Shown here piece by piece: positions 9,026 to 17,594 of a DNA stretch of 64,000 nucleotides; position 1 is the first letter of the stretch, and every line of letters starts with the position of its first letter. The notes under the pieces were generated by a model. It did no database searches, was not told the DNA's origin, and saw nothing but the letters and a program-made list of their open reading frames with translations. The stretch is taken from contig OZ245999.1 of NCBI GenBank assembly GCA_965230265.1, positions 3,348,001 to 3,412,000 on the forward strand. Reading direction: 5' to 3'. A program made the position numbers and the translations under genes. The stretch comes from JAJFKX01 sp965230265 (GTDB lineage: Bacteria; Pseudomonadota; Gammaproteobacteria; Xanthomonadales; Wenzhouxiangellaceae).

Positions 9026-10845
9026 TGCTTAACTCAAAAATGCATATCCAAAACGCCGCACTATTGCGGCGTTTTTTATTGGTGCCGATGGCTTTATCTG
9101 TGCTTACAGCCTGTCAGCAGGGTTCACAGTCAGCGCCAGACTCAACACTGGCGTGTTCAGCCACCATGCCCATTAGCAGTATCCAGAGTCACACCGATCA
9201 ATCACCGATGATTGACGAGTTTGTGCACACCACCGGTGTTGTCACCCGTGTTGAGCAGGACGGTTATTTCCTGCAATCCAGTCCGGCAACGGATGATGGC
9301 AACCCGGCAACCTCTGAAGCCTTATGGGTAGAAACCACAGACCAGCCTGAACCCGGTAATCAGATTGCTGTTGAGGGCCAGGTGGCGGAACTGGCAACCG
9401 ATAGCCCTGGCCAAACCATTACTGCTTTGGTTGGCAGTTATTGGCAGTTATGCCAGGCTGAAGAGACTTTGCCTGTGCAAGCCATACAGCGCTTTGATCA
9501 TCCAGAATCTGTTGAACATATGCGGCTTGCATTGGATGAAGGCTGGCAGGTAGCGGATTTATACCCTTTGCGTGATCAGCGTTTGCGAATTGCCAGTGAG
9601 CGATTGTTTGTGCCAACACAGGTGGTTGCTCCTGGAGACTCTGCCAACCAGCTGGCACAACGCAATACCCAGCGATCGGTCATTATTGACTGGTCAGCCA
9701 GTGGCGCTTCGGTGAATAGCCGTTTGCGGGCAGGCGATCATTTAAAGCCAGTGACCGGTATTTTTGATTTGCGCATGCCGAGGTCTGCTTTGCTGACCGA
9801 GACAGCACCGCAGGTTTTACATGCAACATCCGTTCCTGTACCGCCCCAGCGAGGTGATCATCAATTGCGGGTGGTCAGCATGAATGTGGAAAACCTGTTC
9901 AACGGGGATGGCAACGGCGGTGATTTTCCCACGCCTCGCGGTGCACAGACTGCTGAACAATATCAACAGCAATTGGCGCAACTGGTTAATGCCATTGATG
10001 CTTTAAGCCCGGACATTCTGGCAGTGATGGAGTTGGAGAACGATGGCTATTCGACGGACAGCACCATCGCTCAATTGACTGCCGCTTTGGATAACCTTCC
10101 CGAGCAGCATTGGGCATTTGTCCGACCAGTCGAAGACCGACTTGGTGACGATGTGATTGCTGTAGGTTTGTTGTATCGCAGTGACGTGGTGAGCGCCGAG
10201 GGTGAATCCGCCAGTATCGAAACCCGGCCTTTTGATGGCCTGAGTCGAGTGCCACTGGCGCAGCGATTCCAGGTCAATCAGCGACCATTCAGTCTTTTGG
10301 TTGCGGTCAACCATTTCAAATCCAAAGGCAGTTGTCCACAAGGGAATGGCAATAACAGCAACCACAATGATGGTCAGGCCTGCTGGAATGAAGCGCGTGA
10401 ACGCTCATCCACGGTGTTATCAGACTGGCTTGCGCAGCTGCAGCAGGATTGGAATGAACCCTATGCACTGATTGTGGGCGATTTGAACAGCTATCGCATG
10501 GAAGATCCCATACGCGCATTGGTCCGTGCCGGCTGGACCGATGTGGCAGGCCAGTTTTTGCAGCCACCGGTCTATAGCTACCGCTATTATGGTGAAATTG
10601 GAACACTCGATTATGCCTTTGCCAGTGATGCGCTGATCCGGCAAATTGCAGATGCCGATATTTGGCATATTAATAGTGATGCAGCGCCTGGCGAGCAGGT
10701 ACCCAGTAATAGCCTGGGCATTGGCAGGTTTTCAGATCACGATCCGGTGATTGTTGATATTACATTGCCGGTTTCGGTTCCAGTCGAACCTTTGGAAGAG
10801 CCCTGGACACCTGATCCTAATCAGTCAGAGGCCGGTGTTTTATAG
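9025..10845 (+). CDS. ExeM/NucH-like extracellular endonuclease, lipoprotein
   Basis: A 606-aa secreted nuclease. The N-terminus has RR, a hydrophobic stretch and the lipobox LTAC, so it is a predicted lipoprotein. Residues of about 60-260 form OB-fold-like modules, as in ExeM. An endonuclease/exonuclease/phosphatase domain follows with SMNVENLF, VMELEND, VNHFKSKGS, GDLNSYRMEDP and the C-terminal SDHDPV motif; these contain the metal-binding Asn/Glu, catalytic His and terminal Asp-His. Family members degrade extracellular DNA and remodel biofilm. The ATG at 9025 shares one base with the preceding stop; an alternative ATG is at 9040. A terminator hairpin (9051-9077) lies inside the signal-peptide codons, so expression may be attenuated. 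Confidence 0.88.
   Translation: MLNSKMHIQNAALLRRFLLVPMALSVLTACQQGSQSAPDSTLACSATMPISSIQSHTDQSPMIDEFVHTTGVVTRVEQDGYFLQSSPATDDGNPATSEALWVETTDQPEPGNQIAVEGQVAELATDSPGQTITALVGSYWQLCQAEETLPVQAIQRFDHPESVEHMRLALDEGWQVADLYPLRDQRLRIASERLFVPTQVVAPGDSANQLAQRNTQRSVIIDWSASGASVNSRLRAGDHLKPVTGIFDLRMPRSALLTETAPQVLHATSVPVPPQRGDHQLRVVSMNVENLFNGDGNGGDFPTPRGAQTAEQYQQQLAQLVNAIDALSPDILAVMELENDGYSTDSTIAQLTAALDNLPEQHWAFVRPVEDRLGDDVIAVGLLYRSDVVSAEGESASIETRPFDGLSRVPLAQRFQVNQRPFSLLVAVNHFKSKGSCPQGNGNNSNHNDGQACWNEARERSSTVLSDWLAQLQQDWNEPYALIVGDLNSYRMEDPIRALVRAGWTDVAGQFLQPPVYSYRYYGEIGTLDYAFASDALIRQIADADIWHINSDAAPGEQVPSNSLGIGRFSDHDPVIVDITLPVSVPVEPLEEPWTPDPNQSEAGVL
9051..9077 (+). terminator. Rho-independent terminator inside the nuclease signal-peptide region
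   Basis: Stem AAACGCCGC/GCGGCGTTT (9 bp, GC-rich core), 6-nt loop ACTATT, and a run of six T at 9072-9077. It ends the cytochrome transcript but lies within the first codons of the following gene. Confidence 0.85.
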
Positions 10846-10847
10846 GT

Positions 10848-11465
10848 TTATTGGTCGGCAACATTAATATCAATCGGTTCATAATCCCGGCGCCAGCGTC
10901 GGGTATATTCCTGTAAATCCGGGAAAAACCTGGAAAAGGTTTCAATCAGCTGTGATTGCCTCTGAAGCAATTCGGGTACCGCATCTGCCAGTGGGTTGCT
11001 GTGCCTTAATCGCTGGCTGATACCTGCGAAAACCTGCTCCAGCATTGGAATTTCACCATACCTGGCCAGCACGCCAGTCACGCGTGCATAGCGGGTAAAG
11101 CGTTGCAGGCCAGCAGGCAGTTCTGCAAAGTGCCGGTTCAGCATATCCAGTGCGTCCTGGGCAAAGGTGTCCAGCGGCTGTTCACAGTGTTGTTCCCAGT
11201 TCAGGCTTAGCAGGTGATCCCAATACACATCCAGCATAATGCCGGCATAACGGCGAAAGGGTGTATCAAACCAGTTGCGGGCGCTGACCAACTCAGGGTG
11301 CTGATCGGTATAACTGTCCACAGCCCTATGCAGGTGAATACCCTTGGCAATATCCCCGGAATAGCGTGATTCCAGCTTGCTACCACGCACATGATCGCCC
11401 ATCAACACGCCCAGTCGGACTTGCTCATTGCTGCCTGCTGTGAGTAAATGCGCCAAATGATTCAT
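10848..11465 (-). CDS. acpH: Acyl carrier protein phosphodiesterase
   Basis: A 205-aa AcpH (DUF479) protein, normal length for the family. It opens with the signature MNHLAHLLTA and carries GDHVRG, GIHLHRAVDSYTDQHP and a mid-protein YWDHLLSLNW, which hold the His/Asp residues of its HD-like metal site. It removes the 4-phosphopantetheine group from holo-ACP, turning over the prosthetic group. It is convergent with the nuclease gene (2-bp gap) and divergent from the alpha/beta hydrolase gene. Confidence 0.92.
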   Translation of the reverse strand: MNHLAHLLTAGSNEQVRLGVLMGDHVRGSKLESRYSGDIAKGIHLHRAVDSYTDQHPELVSARNWFDTPFRRYAGIMLDVYWDHLLSLNWEQHCEQPLDTFAQDALDMLNRHFAELPAGLQRFTRYARVTGVLARYGEIPMLEQVFAGISQRLRHSNPLADAVPELLQRQSQLIETFSRFFPDLQEYTRRWRRDYEPIDINVADQ

Positions 11466-11553
11466 GCGTGGGATTTACAGAGTAACTTTCGTAAATTCAT
11501 CCGGCTAGGTTATCATCACTGGCCCGATATTGAACGTAGTAAATCACAGCGGT

Positions 11554-12237
11554 ATGAGTGACTCAATCAAACATCAACCCGATCGTTTTCCAGAAACCAG
11601 TACCGAATTCACTGTAGACGGGCCTGCAGGGCTGCTGGAGTGCATCGCGGATGTGCCCGAAGCAGAAATCAGACAACCGGCTTATGCCATCATTTGTCAC
11701 CCCCATCCGCAGCATGCCGGCACCATGCACAACAAAGTGGTGACCATTTTGGAACGCTCTTTGCGCGAGTTAGGTTTGAGCACGGTGCGCTTTAACTTTC
11801 GTGGTGTGGGGGGCAGTGAGGGTGAATACGGGGAAGGTGATGGTGAGCTACAGGACCTATTGGCTGTTAACCAATGGGCACGAAGCTGTCTGCCGGACCA
11901 TGAATTATGGCTGGCTGGGTTTTCCTTTGGTTCCTGGATTACCACCCGGGCAGCGCATACCCTGGAACCTCGCCAGCTGATTTCTATTGCACCACCGGTG
12001 CAGCGGATGGAGTTTGAAGCGGTGCATATTCCGGGTTGTCACTGGTTGATTATTCAGGGTGAAGATGATGATGTGGTTGAAGCACAAGCTGTCAGAGACT
12101 GGGCCGAGGGCATAGATCCGGCACCGCAGTTGCTGGTGATGCCAGAGGCCGGTCATTTCTTTCATCGCCGTTTAATGGATTTGCGTGGGTTGCTCAAAAA
12201 TACCCTTCGTGAGCATTTACCGGCCCCCAATGTGTAA
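11554..12237 (+). CDS. Alpha/beta hydrolase (COG2945-like)
   Basis: A 227-aa serine hydrolase. Visible elements are the oxyanion region AIICHPHPQHAGTMHNKV, the segment RFNFRGVGGSEG, the nucleophile elbow GFSFGS, an Asp in GEDDDVV and a late His in PEAGHFFHRR. The pattern matches short cytosolic hydrolases of COG2945, whose substrates are mostly unknown. The ATG at 11554 is used; an earlier TTG at 11530 would only add a poorly conserved octapeptide. It is followed 28 bp later by zapE and may share its transcript. Confidence 0.85.
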   Translation: MSDSIKHQPDRFPETSTEFTVDGPAGLLECIADVPEAEIRQPAYAIICHPHPQHAGTMHNKVVTILERSLRELGLSTVRFNFRGVGGSEGEYGEGDGELQDLLAVNQWARSCLPDHELWLAGFSFGSWITTRAAHTLEPRQLISIAPPVQRMEFEAVHIPGCHWLIIQGEDDDVVEAQAVRDWAEGIDPAPQLLVMPEAGHFFHRRLMDLRGLLKNTLREHLPAPNV

Positions 12238-12265
12238 ACGTTCAGACAGACAATAGTCATCGAAA

Positions 12266-13348
12266 ATGGGAGATTCACCACAGCAGCGCTATCAAGCGTT
12301 ACTGGCGTCCGGAAAGTTTTTTACGGATAAAGCCCAGGCCCAGGCAGTGGCATTGCTGGATGATCGCTATCATCAAATCATTGCAGCAGAAGATATTCCT
12401 GGCTGGAAATTCTGGAAACAGCCGGCAACCATACCCGGTTTATACCTGTGGGGCAGTGTGGGCCGTGGTAAGACCTGGTTGATGGATTTGTTTTATGAAT
12501 GCCTGCCTGAGGGTGTTAATAAGCGCCGGGTACATTTTCATCGCTTGATGGGGGAAGTGCATGAACGTCTACGTGAATTGGGTGAGGGCCAGGATCCGCT
12601 GCCAAAACTTGCCGATGAAATTGCCGACCATGCCCATGTTTTGTGCTTTGATGAGTTTTTCGTCAGTGACATCGGTGATGCCATGTTGCTGAGTGGTTTA
12701 TTGCAGCGTCTGTTTGAGCGGGGTGTTTTATTGATTGCCACTTCTAATGTCCATCCGGATGATTTGTATAAGGATGGCCTGCAGCGTGCGCGGTTTTTGC
12801 CCAGCATCGATTTATTAAAACAGCATTGCGACATTCATGAGCTGGCTGCCGATCAGGATTACCGTCTGCGGCAACTAGAAAATGCACGCCTGTATCATCA
12901 CCCGTTGGGGGAAGTATCATGCAAGGCTTTATTGGCCATCTTTGAAGAGGTTGTGCCGGGCAAATGGCATAAGGGCAAGCCTTTGGCGATTAACGGAAGA
13001 AATATCGACACCCTGCGTATTGCCAACAGCGTTGCCTGGTTTCATTTTTCACCACTGTGTGAAGCGGCCCGCAGTGTGGATGACTATATTGAACTGGCGC
13101 GGCGTTTTGCGACGATATTTATTGAAGCCATACCTGTAATGAGTGATGACGATAACAACGCCTGCCGGCGGTTTATTAATCTGGTGGATACATTTTATGA
13201 CCGACAGGTGAAACTGGTTGTGTCGGCTGAAGTGACTATGTCTGACTTATATACGGGTAAAAAACTGGCGTTCGAATTTCAGCGGACTTTAAGTCGACTG
13301 CAGGAAATGCAAAGCAAAGATTATTTGGCCATGCCGCATTTACCTTAA
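12266..13348 (+). CDS. zapE: Cell division protein ZapE (AFG1-like ATPase)
   Basis: A 360-aa P-loop ATPase. The Walker A motif is GSVGRGKT at residues 63-70, then VHFHRLMGEVH, Walker B VLCFDEFFVSDIGDAM and the sensor ATSNVHPDDLYKDGLQR. This is the canonical bacterial AFG1/ZapE pattern at the usual length. ZapE acts at the septum and destabilises FtsZ filaments under stress. It ends 16 bp before the convergent glycosyltransferase-like gene, with no obvious terminator between. Confidence 0.94.
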   Translation: MGDSPQQRYQALLASGKFFTDKAQAQAVALLDDRYHQIIAAEDIPGWKFWKQPATIPGLYLWGSVGRGKTWLMDLFYECLPEGVNKRRVHFHRLMGEVHERLRELGEGQDPLPKLADEIADHAHVLCFDEFFVSDIGDAMLLSGLLQRLFERGVLLIATSNVHPDDLYKDGLQRARFLPSIDLLKQHCDIHELAADQDYRLRQLENARLYHHPLGEVSCKALLAIFEEVVPGKWHKGKPLAINGRNIDTLRIANSVAWFHFSPLCEAARSVDDYIELARRFATIFIEAIPVMSDDDNNACRRFINLVDTFYDRQVKLVVSAEVTMSDLYTGKKLAFEFQRTLSRLQEMQSKDYLAMPHLP

Positions 13349-13364
13349 ACAGGGTAATGGTTAA

Positions 13365-14108
13365 TCAATGATTTTCAGTGAGTTTTTTTATACATTCTTC
13401 AATCAGGCTGGTGCTGATTTCTCCTTTGGTATTTAAAGAGCCGCACAGATTGACAGCATAAACAGGGTGTGTGGATTTTTTTTGGAATAACGTTAATGCT
13501 GCACCATCACCTTTTGAAAAATCCTTAACCACCAGAGGGCTTAACATGCCCGCGGTTTCCTGCACGGGACATTGTGCAATGTTATGGATGGCAGTTAATA
13601 ATTTGGGGCCGATAAACTGGGGTGGCATTGGGCCGTGATTCAAAGTCAGTAATCTTTCAGCAGTATCAGTATAAAAATCAAGAAAAGCATTGCCCTGGCG
13701 ATACATCATAAAAGCATTATGTACTTTGATGTGTGCGGTTAACTTTTTTGGGTTCCGAGTATTGTTTTGAATCCAGACTTCTCTGCCTACAGCATATTGA
13801 TCAGCAATTAATTGAAACTTCAAAGGTGCAAAAATCAAAAAATCTGCATCGCACCAGATAACGGTGTCGTAGCCCTTGTGCAAATAAAACTGTAAAGCTC
13901 GAAGCCGCGCTAAATCGGTGGCAATAACGCGCTGGGCTGTGGTCTTTTCCAATAGTTCAGGTGAAATATAATCCAATAACTCGTCACCTAAAAACCGGTA
14001 GTCAAAGTGATTTAAGTCGGTCCATGCTTTAACAGACTCAAGACAGGTGGCAATCCATTGTGCGGGCAACGGGGTGGTGTGAGATTGCAATACCAGTGTT
14101 TTGGGCAT
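13365..14108 (-). CDS. Glycosyltransferase-like protein with a DXD motif
   Basis: A 247-aa cytosolic protein. It contains HFDYRFLGDELLDY, TDLARLRALQFYLHKGYDTV and a DXD-type sugar-nucleotide motif IWCDADFLIF at about residues 84-93. This is the arrangement of GT-A enzymes related to the Gly_transf_sug/family 32 group. It follows bioD by only 6 bp, so it should be co-transcribed with the biotin genes, although no link to biotin is known. Donor and acceptor are unknown. Confidence 0.6.
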   Translation of the reverse strand: MPKTLVLQSHTTPLPAQWIATCLESVKAWTDLNHFDYRFLGDELLDYISPELLEKTTAQRVIATDLARLRALQFYLHKGYDTVIWCDADFLIFAPLKFQLIADQYAVGREVWIQNNTRNPKKLTAHIKVHNAFMMYRQGNAFLDFYTDTAERLLTLNHGPMPPQFIGPKLLTAIHNIAQCPVQETAGMLSPLVVKDFSKGDGAALTLFQKKSTHPVYAVNLCGSLNTKGEISTSLIEECIKKLTENH

Positions 14109-14114
14109 GCTAAT

Positions 14115-14750
14115 TTAACTGGGTTCCCAGGCAATAGTATCCAACAAAGGCTGAGGTATTTGCTGTTTGAGAGATTCAATATTTTCTTCAAGATGGGCCA
14201 TTTCGGGATCGATACAATTGGCGACCCAGCCTGCCAGTGCTAAGCCATCTTGTTGGATCTGGTTAACGCTCAGCAAAGTATGATTTAAACAACCCAATCG
14301 CATTCCCACCACTAGAATCACTTTCGCATCAATGGCTTTGGCAATGTCGGACTGCCAAAGAATATTTCCTTTGACCAATGACACCGGAGCCAGCCATCCG
14401 CCAAAGCCTTCAATCAAAGCTATATCACTATCAACGGCTTGGATATTATTGACAATAACATCCAAATCAATGTTGGTTCCGGTTTGCTGCGCGGCGATAT
14501 GTGGGGCGATAGGGGGCGCAAAACAATAGGGATTCATTTTATTTAACGGCAAGTCAATCGAGGCAGCCTGTTGCAGTTTTTCTGCATCCTCATTAATTAA
14601 ATTATTATCGCGTTGTTCAGCACCACTGGCCAAGGGCTTAAAGCAGGCCACTGATTTACCTTCAGACTGGTATTGCCTGGCCAGCTTGCAGGTGACATGG
14701 GTTTTGCCAATTTCAGTATCGGTACCGGTGATAAAAAAGCGTTGTGTCAT
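14115..14750 (-). CDS. bioD: Dethiobiotin synthetase
   Basis: A 211-aa ATP-dependent carboxylase that closes the ureido ring of dethiobiotin from 7,8-diaminopelargonate. The P-loop is FITGTDTEIGKTHV at about residues 6-19; further motifs are CFKPLASG and IEGFGGWLAPV. The length is slightly below the 225 residues usual in enterics. Its start overlaps the stop of bioC (ATGA), indicating coupled translation in the bioB-F-H-C-D operon. Confidence 0.95.
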   Translation of the reverse strand: MTQRFFITGTDTEIGKTHVTCKLARQYQSEGKSVACFKPLASGAEQRDNNLINEDAEKLQQAASIDLPLNKMNPYCFAPPIAPHIAAQQTGTNIDLDVIVNNIQAVDSDIALIEGFGGWLAPVSLVKGNILWQSDIAKAIDAKVILVVGMRLGCLNHTLLSVNQIQQDGLALAGWVANCIDPEMAHLEENIESLKQQIPQPLLDTIAWEPS

Positions 14751-15631
14751 GATGATTTTTTCAAACCTTGGCGTAACGATTCAACCGAAAAAGCAGCGGT
14801 TTCACCACCTTCAGGGTGGCGTACGGGCTGGCCGTCCTGTGGTCCCCATGCGGTGGCGTAGACCACTTCCCAGGTGGCTGGCAGCTGCCGGGTATGTGGA
14901 TCGCGAAAATCAGCATAGGCTCGCCGCATGGCGTTGAGTTTGTTTTTACCGGTCAGGCCACGGGGGCGATCTTTTTGTGCGTTATGCGCACCGATGGATT
15001 TCAAATCGCGCATCAGAGTATCCACATCAGGATAGGTCGCAGTGATTCGATCACAATCCATGACCGGATCACGAAAGCCGGTGCTGAGTAACAGATCACC
15101 AATAACATGCTGATCGACAAATGAACTGACTCGTGGCTGATCATCCACGGTGGCCCAGGCTTGCCGTAATTCCATTAAGGTATCTGGCCCAAAGGTGGAA
15201 AACAGCAGCATGCCATCGGCTTTTAAAATCCGTCGGACATTATTCAATACGGCGGGTAGATCGGTGACCCACTGCAAAGCCAGATTAGCGATCAATAAAT
15301 CCACGCTATTGGTTGCCAGCGGAATGGCTTTGGCATCGGCCTGAACCGCATAAACAGGCCGTCGCCAGCGCGACTGTTTATAAGTTTCCCGACACATCGC
15401 TGCGGCAATATCCATACCAATCACTTCGGCGTGTCGGAACTGTTGCTTTAATTCAGCCGTGCCTGCACCGCTACCGCAGCCCAGGTCTACGATGCGTTCA
15501 GGCTCAGTGGGCATGTCCTGTAAACGCTCGTAAAGCCGTGCGCGGACCTCGCGTTGCAGCCATGCATGCTGTTCATAGTCACTGGCGGCACGCCCAAAAG
15601 CGCGTTGGATTTCACGGCGATCAAAGCTCAT
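14747..15631 (-). CDS. bioC: Malonyl-ACP O-methyltransferase
   Basis: A 294-aa class I SAM methyltransferase that methylates malonyl-ACP so that the fatty acid machinery can build pimeloyl-ACP methyl ester. Motif I is IVDLGCGSGAGTAEL, with a family-typical N-terminus RAFGRAASDYEQHAWLQREV. Later motifs include ANLALQWVTDLP and LLFSTFGPDTLMELRQAW. An ATG at 15631 is preferred over the GTG directly ahead of it. It overlaps the end of bioH by 11 bp. Confidence 0.95.
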   Translation of the reverse strand: MSFDRREIQRAFGRAASDYEQHAWLQREVRARLYERLQDMPTEPERIVDLGCGSGAGTAELKQQFRHAEVIGMDIAAAMCRETYKQSRWRRPVYAVQADAKAIPLATNSVDLLIANLALQWVTDLPAVLNNVRRILKADGMLLFSTFGPDTLMELRQAWATVDDQPRVSSFVDQHVIGDLLLSTGFRDPVMDCDRITATYPDVDTLMRDLKSIGAHNAQKDRPRGLTGKNKLNAMRRAYADFRDPHTRQLPATWEVVYATAWGPQDGQPVRHPEGGETAAFSVESLRQGLKKSS

Positions 15632-16403
15632 CACAAAAGCTCAATACAGTATCGGAGAACCCTTGCGGATCACCAATAAATGGTGCATGAGCTGCACCGG
15701 GAATTCTTTGTAATGTGGCGTTGGGTATGCTTGCAGCAGTTTGTTGCAGGCCATCCCACGGCACCAGTTTATCGCGACGTCCGCCGATGATCAGTGTCGG
15801 CAATGTCAGCATTGCCAGTTGTGGGCTGAAGTCTGCCTGCTGTAATAACTGCAAGCCTCCGCGTAAGGCCTGCAGTGATGGTGCACCATGGGCAAAAGCG
15901 ATGGCCATCAGTGTTTGCAATTGCTGTTTGGCCTGTTCGCTGCCGTGGACTTCCAGGGCTAAAAAGCGGCGCAGGGCGCGCTCAAAACTGGCTTCGAGGT
16001 CATCCGCAAACGACTGGAACACAGAGTTGGGCATGGCATTGGGCCAGTGTTCGCGTTGGATAAAACTGGGGTTGCTGGCCACCAGGATCAGCGCACCACA
16101 ATACTGTTGCAAGGCAGCCTGTAGGGCAAACAGCCCGCCCATCGACCAGCCCAGCCAAATGCTGTTAGCAGGTACTTCGGCATAAATTTTTGCTGCCAGG
16201 TTCAGAGTATTTTCAGCAGGCCATTTGGAGGTTCGTGCCACGCCATGCCCCGGTAAATCGACGCACCAGATATTGCAACGTGTGCGTAACCGATCCAGTA
16301 TCGGTTCCCAAATGCCGCTGTGCATGGCCCAGCCATGCAGTAAAACCAGATGGCCTGCATTGCCTGATGATTCAGAGATGGCTGGATAATATTGAATCTG
16401 CAT
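15621..16403 (-). CDS. bioH: Pimeloyl-ACP methyl ester esterase
   Basis: A 260-aa alpha/beta hydrolase that removes the methyl group from pimeloyl-ACP methyl ester, ending the synthesis of the pimeloyl chain. Motifs are LLHGWAMHSGIW, VDLPGHG, the nucleophile elbow GWSMGG (Ser87), GGRRDKLVPW (catalytic Asp) and PGAAHAPFIGDP (catalytic His). It lies between bioF and bioC, with 2-bp spacing to bioF, the common gammaproteobacterial order. Confidence 0.95.
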   Translation of the reverse strand: MQIQYYPAISESSGNAGHLVLLHGWAMHSGIWEPILDRLRTRCNIWCVDLPGHGVARTSKWPAENTLNLAAKIYAEVPANSIWLGWSMGGLFALQAALQQYCGALILVASNPSFIQREHWPNAMPNSVFQSFADDLEASFERALRRFLALEVHGSEQAKQQLQTLMAIAFAHGAPSLQALRGGLQLLQQADFSPQLAMLTLPTLIIGGRRDKLVPWDGLQQTAASIPNATLQRIPGAAHAPFIGDPQGFSDTVLSFCDEL

Positions 16404-16405
16404 GG

Positions 16406-17572
16406 TCAGATTTTTAAAGCCGTTACAAGACTATCCACCAAACGGTCAATATCCGCTGTTTGGTGCTCGCAGCTTAAGGTTACACGCAAACGTGATGACC
16501 CGGCCGGAACCGTCGGTGGGCGTATCGCGGCAACGTAAAAACCCAAATCACGCAGCCGATGCTGTAATTGCAATGTCGGTTCGACTTCGCCGATGATCAA
16601 TGGTTGGATGGGTGTCTCAGAGGCCAGCAATGGCAGCCTGGCCTGGGCCGCTGACTGTTTGAAGTATGCGATATTGTGGTGCAGGCGTTGACGGCGCTGT
16701 GGTTCTTTTTTCAGTATTTGCAATGCAGCCAGCTGAGCGGCAACCAGTGGCAGCGGTGGTGCGGTGCTGTAAATCCAGCCGCGAGCAAAATTACGCAAAT
16801 AATCAATCAATGCCTGACTGCCAGTAACAAATGCACCCGCCAGACCCAGGGCCTTACCGAAGGTGCCGATCAGAACGGGCACATCGGCTTGCGATAAACC
16901 CGCATGCTCCAGCAAACCACCACCATTCTCGCCCAGCACACCGATACCATGGGCATCATCAATTAACAGCAAAGCGTTGTGATCGGCGGCTAGCTGGCTT
17001 AGCTCAAGCACCGGTGCCAGATCACCATCCATAGAAAATACACCATCACTGGCCAGCAACTTCAGGCCTTTGGACGATGCCAGTAGTTCGCCGGCCTGTT
17101 GAGTATCCAGGTGTCGATAACGCTGTAAGCGGCCATCTGCCAAACGGGCACCATCCACCAGAGAGGCATGGCAAAGCCGGTCCTGAACAATATGATCGCC
17201 ACGTCTGGCCAGTGCCTGGATGACGGCCACATTGGCCACATAACCAGTAGAAAACAACAAGGCGGCATCGCGCTGAAAAAAATGTGCCAGTTGTTTTTCC
17301 AGCTGTTCATGCAGCGGGTGGTTGCCGGTGATCAGGCGTGCGGCACCTGAGCCTGTGGTGTTGTCGCTGAATTTTGCCATGGCATCCGACAATGCCGGGT
17401 GGGTGCGCAGACCCAGGTAATCATTGCCGGAAAAATTGAGCAATGTTTGATTGGATTCAAAAGACCGAAGTCGGGTGGCATCCAGCGTTTCGAAAGCGGT
17501 CAGATGACGTTCGAGCTGTTGATCACGTTGTTGTTGCAGACGATGTGCCAGCACATCTTGCCAGGCGGCCAT
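16406..17572 (-). CDS. bioF: 8-amino-7-oxononanoate synthase
   Basis: A 388-aa PLP enzyme that condenses pimeloyl-ACP with L-alanine. Diagnostic parts are NFSGNDYLGLRTHPAL, GSGAARLITGNHPLHEQLE, the Asp-His pair in LIDDAHGIGVLGENG and the PLP lysine in GTFGKALGLAGAF. The start at 17572 (MAAWQDVLAHRL) matches the family; the frame is open for 26 codons upstream but these overlap the tail of bioB. Confidence 0.95.
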   Translation of the reverse strand: MAAWQDVLAHRLQQQRDQQLERHLTAFETLDATRLRSFESNQTLLNFSGNDYLGLRTHPALSDAMAKFSDNTTGSGAARLITGNHPLHEQLEKQLAHFFQRDAALLFSTGYVANVAVIQALARRGDHIVQDRLCHASLVDGARLADGRLQRYRHLDTQQAGELLASSKGLKLLASDGVFSMDGDLAPVLELSQLAADHNALLLIDDAHGIGVLGENGGGLLEHAGLSQADVPVLIGTFGKALGLAGAFVTGSQALIDYLRNFARGWIYSTAPPLPLVAAQLAALQILKKEPQRRQRLHHNIAYFKQSAAQARLPLLASETPIQPLIIGEVEPTLQLQHRLRDLGFYVAAIRPPTVPAGSSRLRVTLSCEHQTADIDRLVDSLVTALKI

Positions 17573-17594
17573 AATGTTATGAGTTAAAGGTTCC

